In this document: piece by piece, positions 45,356 through 46,121 of the stretch | How positions within the stretch are numbered: the first letter of the stretch is position 1 | How the letters are laid out: each line of letters starts with the position of its first letter | NCBI GenBank assembly: GCA_029567705.1 | Contig: JAKPXC010000037.1 | Coordinates: 1-46,121, forward strand | Origin: Candidatus Cloacimonadota bacterium | GTDB taxonomy: Bacteria > Cloacimonadota > Cloacimonadia > Cloacimonadales > Cloacimonadaceae | Direction of reading: 5' to 3' | Length of the DNA: 46,121 nucleotides | Program-made: the position numbers and the translations under genes | The notes under the pieces: model-generated | Told to the model about the DNA's origin: nothing | Seen by the model: the letters and a program-made list of their open reading frames with translations, nothing else | Database searches by the model: none

Positions 45356-45719
45356 AGTGACGAGTAACGAGGAACCAGTGACGAGTGCTGCTTCGCTCCC
45401 TGGGTCGAGAGAACGGAGCAGGCTCCTTTTTTATTCAACAAAGAGGAAAGGAGTAAAAGAGAGATGGTCAGTATCTTACTGGGTTGCTACTCCCCTTAGC
45501 GTTCAAGGCGGTTATCTCACCTTTGCTTTTTTCCCTCAGCCCAATACCGCCTTGGACTACAACCAGCAGGCAGCGAAGCGTATCTACCAATGCTACCGCA
45601 ACCACTGCCTGAAGTCCACGCTGGATATGTAGCCTGTTGTCTATGTATAGCTTAGCTAGCTGGCATGAACTTTGTAGTTGCTGCTCTGCAACAGCTCTCG
45701 TCACTGGTTACTCGTCACT
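45356..45719. repeat. 364-bp segment bounded by imperfect inverted repeats
   Basis: The left end (45356-45390) reads AGTGACGAGTAAC then, after an 8-bp insertion, CAGTGACGAG and GCTG; the right end (45692-45719) is its reverse complement without the insertion. The interior has short open frames on both strands but none with a ribosome site or recognisable product. The same GTGACGAGTAAC word occurs in inverse orientation at 15775-15788. It may be a miniature inverted-repeat element or only two members of a low-complexity repeat family. Confidence 0.5.
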
Positions 45720-45735
45720 TGTCACTCCCCAACCT

Positions 45736-45824
45736 CTCCCGGACTCTTCGCCGTGTCTTGCAGGACTCTTCCCGAGCACTTTGTTCGGGAAGAGTCGGCC
45801 AAGACTCGGTGAAGAGTCGGCGAG
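45736..45824. repeat. Palindromic repeat family, copy C (both arms diverged)
   Basis: The arms pair imperfectly over 43 bp: CTCCCGGACTCTTC on the left against GAAGAGTCGGCGAG on the right, with the same inner GACTCTTCCCGA / TCGGGAAGAGTC as copies A and B. It is preceded by GTTACTCGTCACT, as is copy A. Confidence 0.88.
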
Positions 45825-45960
45825 GAATAGGAAATGCTCGAATAGTGGAAGCGACATCTTGTCGCTTTATTGTGATAATAGGGCTAACGGATCGTTATTG
45901 GCTTCAATTACATGGTGTCGAAGGCTTCAATTTTTATAGAATCCGGACTCTTCGAGCCCG

Positions 45961-45980
45961 TGCAGACGGGGACGTCTGCA
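45961..45980 (+). other. Hairpin immediately upstream of the intron boundary
   Basis: TGCAGACG-GGGA-CGTCTGCA forms a perfect 8-bp stem, followed by ATC and then the intron's GTGCG. Class C group II introns typically insert just downstream of such stem-loops or terminators (established knowledge). The bases before it (CCGGACTCTTCG, 45945-45956) also resemble the start of the palindromic repeat family. Confidence 0.6.
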
Positions 45981-45983
45981 ATC

Positions 45984-46121
45984 GTGCGCCTGTGCGCATT
46001 GCATATCAGATCGGTGCAAGTCCGATCCAGGGTATCGTCAAGCCCTGTAGCTGAAGGTAACTGCGTCACCGCGAGGTGGGGTGGGGAGCAACCTGAAGCG
46101 AACGACCAGTCCGTAGGATAA
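45984..46121 (+). mobile_element. Group II intron, 5' part of domain I, cut by the window end
   Basis: The element begins with the group II 5' consensus GTGCG (45984-45988), followed by compact stems expected in domain I: TGCGC-CTGT-GCGCA at the very start, GATCGG paired with CCGATC around 46009-46027, and CAGGG paired with CCCTG around 46028-46047. The following TAGCTGAAGGTAACTGC and the GAGCAACCTGAAGCGAACGA stretch (46087-46106) are typical of bacterial retro-intron RNAs. The reverse transcriptase ORF (domain IV) and the 3' end lie beyond the window. Such introns self-splice from RNA and move by retrohoming. Subclass is not certain; the hairpin upstream favours class C. Confidence 0.83.

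Noticed and set aside
45357-45632. A 91-codon open frame between the C25 gene and the intron
   Set aside because: It begins inside the inverted-repeat low-complexity sequence, lacks a ribosome site, and resembles no family I know; a decayed transposase fragment cannot be excluded.
45849-45867. Small hairpin AAGCGACA-TCT-TGTCGCTT as a terminator
   Set aside because: It has no T-tract and no gene ends nearby; it is probably another minor repeat.
1-46121. tRNA, rRNA or known riboswitch genes
   Set aside because: None of the spacers contains a cloverleaf with a recognisable T-loop, a rRNA core sequence or a riboswitch motif that I could identify by eye.

Overview
The window looks like a chromosome segment of a Gram-negative, strictly anaerobic bacterium of the FCB group, most likely a Candidatus Cloacimonadota (WWE1) member. 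This rests on three things: several giant secreted proteins end in the YPNPFNP-type FlgD-like / Por-type C-terminal sorting cassette, gingipain-family (C25) proteases are present, and there is an anaerobic oxygen-defence cluster. The taxonomic call is inference from protein character; no rRNA gene is present and no database search was possible.

Layout. 1-1184 is the 3' part of a probable outer-membrane beta-barrel gene. 1185-1578 is repeat-rich noncoding DNA. 1579-8707 (minus) holds a small exported protein and a three-gene operon: an HTH regulator fused to a degenerate M29-aminopeptidase domain, followed by two large surface proteins and a terminator. 9026-15087 (plus) holds a GLUG-repeat surface protein and an SppA-like protease with an added N-terminal beta-rich region. 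15088-15949 is an 860-bp nest of palindromes. 15950-27229 (minus) holds an 1817-aa gingipain-like protein lacking the usual catalytic His, an LVIVD-repeat lipoprotein, and a tight operon of beta-barrel protein, exported caspase and DUF4384-like protein. 27358-27729 is a VOC-family protein.

28174-29850 (plus) is an oxidative-stress cluster: desulfoferrodoxin, rubrerythrin, a short 46-aa rubredoxin and a rubrerythrin-like ferritin, followed by tsaB. Converging on it is a seven-gene, translationally coupled minus-strand operon reading recJ - lipoprotein - lnt - merR-like - glyQ - nucleotidyltransferase-like - N-formylglutamate amidohydrolase-like (37257 down to 30498). 37671-45301 (plus) holds two tandem gingipain-family paralogues with intact His/Cys, one carrying an in-frame run of eight Gs. 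The last 800 bp are noncoding repeats ending in the 5' end of a group II intron that runs off the window.

The common theme is cell-envelope and secreted proteolysis: C25 proteases, an exported caspase, an SppA-like protease and a peptidase-derived regulator sit among large adhesin-like proteins sharing one sorting cassette. Housekeeping genes form the compact central operon. The strongest leads for new biology are the regulator with a dead aminopeptidase domain, the barrel-caspase-DUF4384 operon, the barrel-like SppA fusion, and the repeat and intron cluster.
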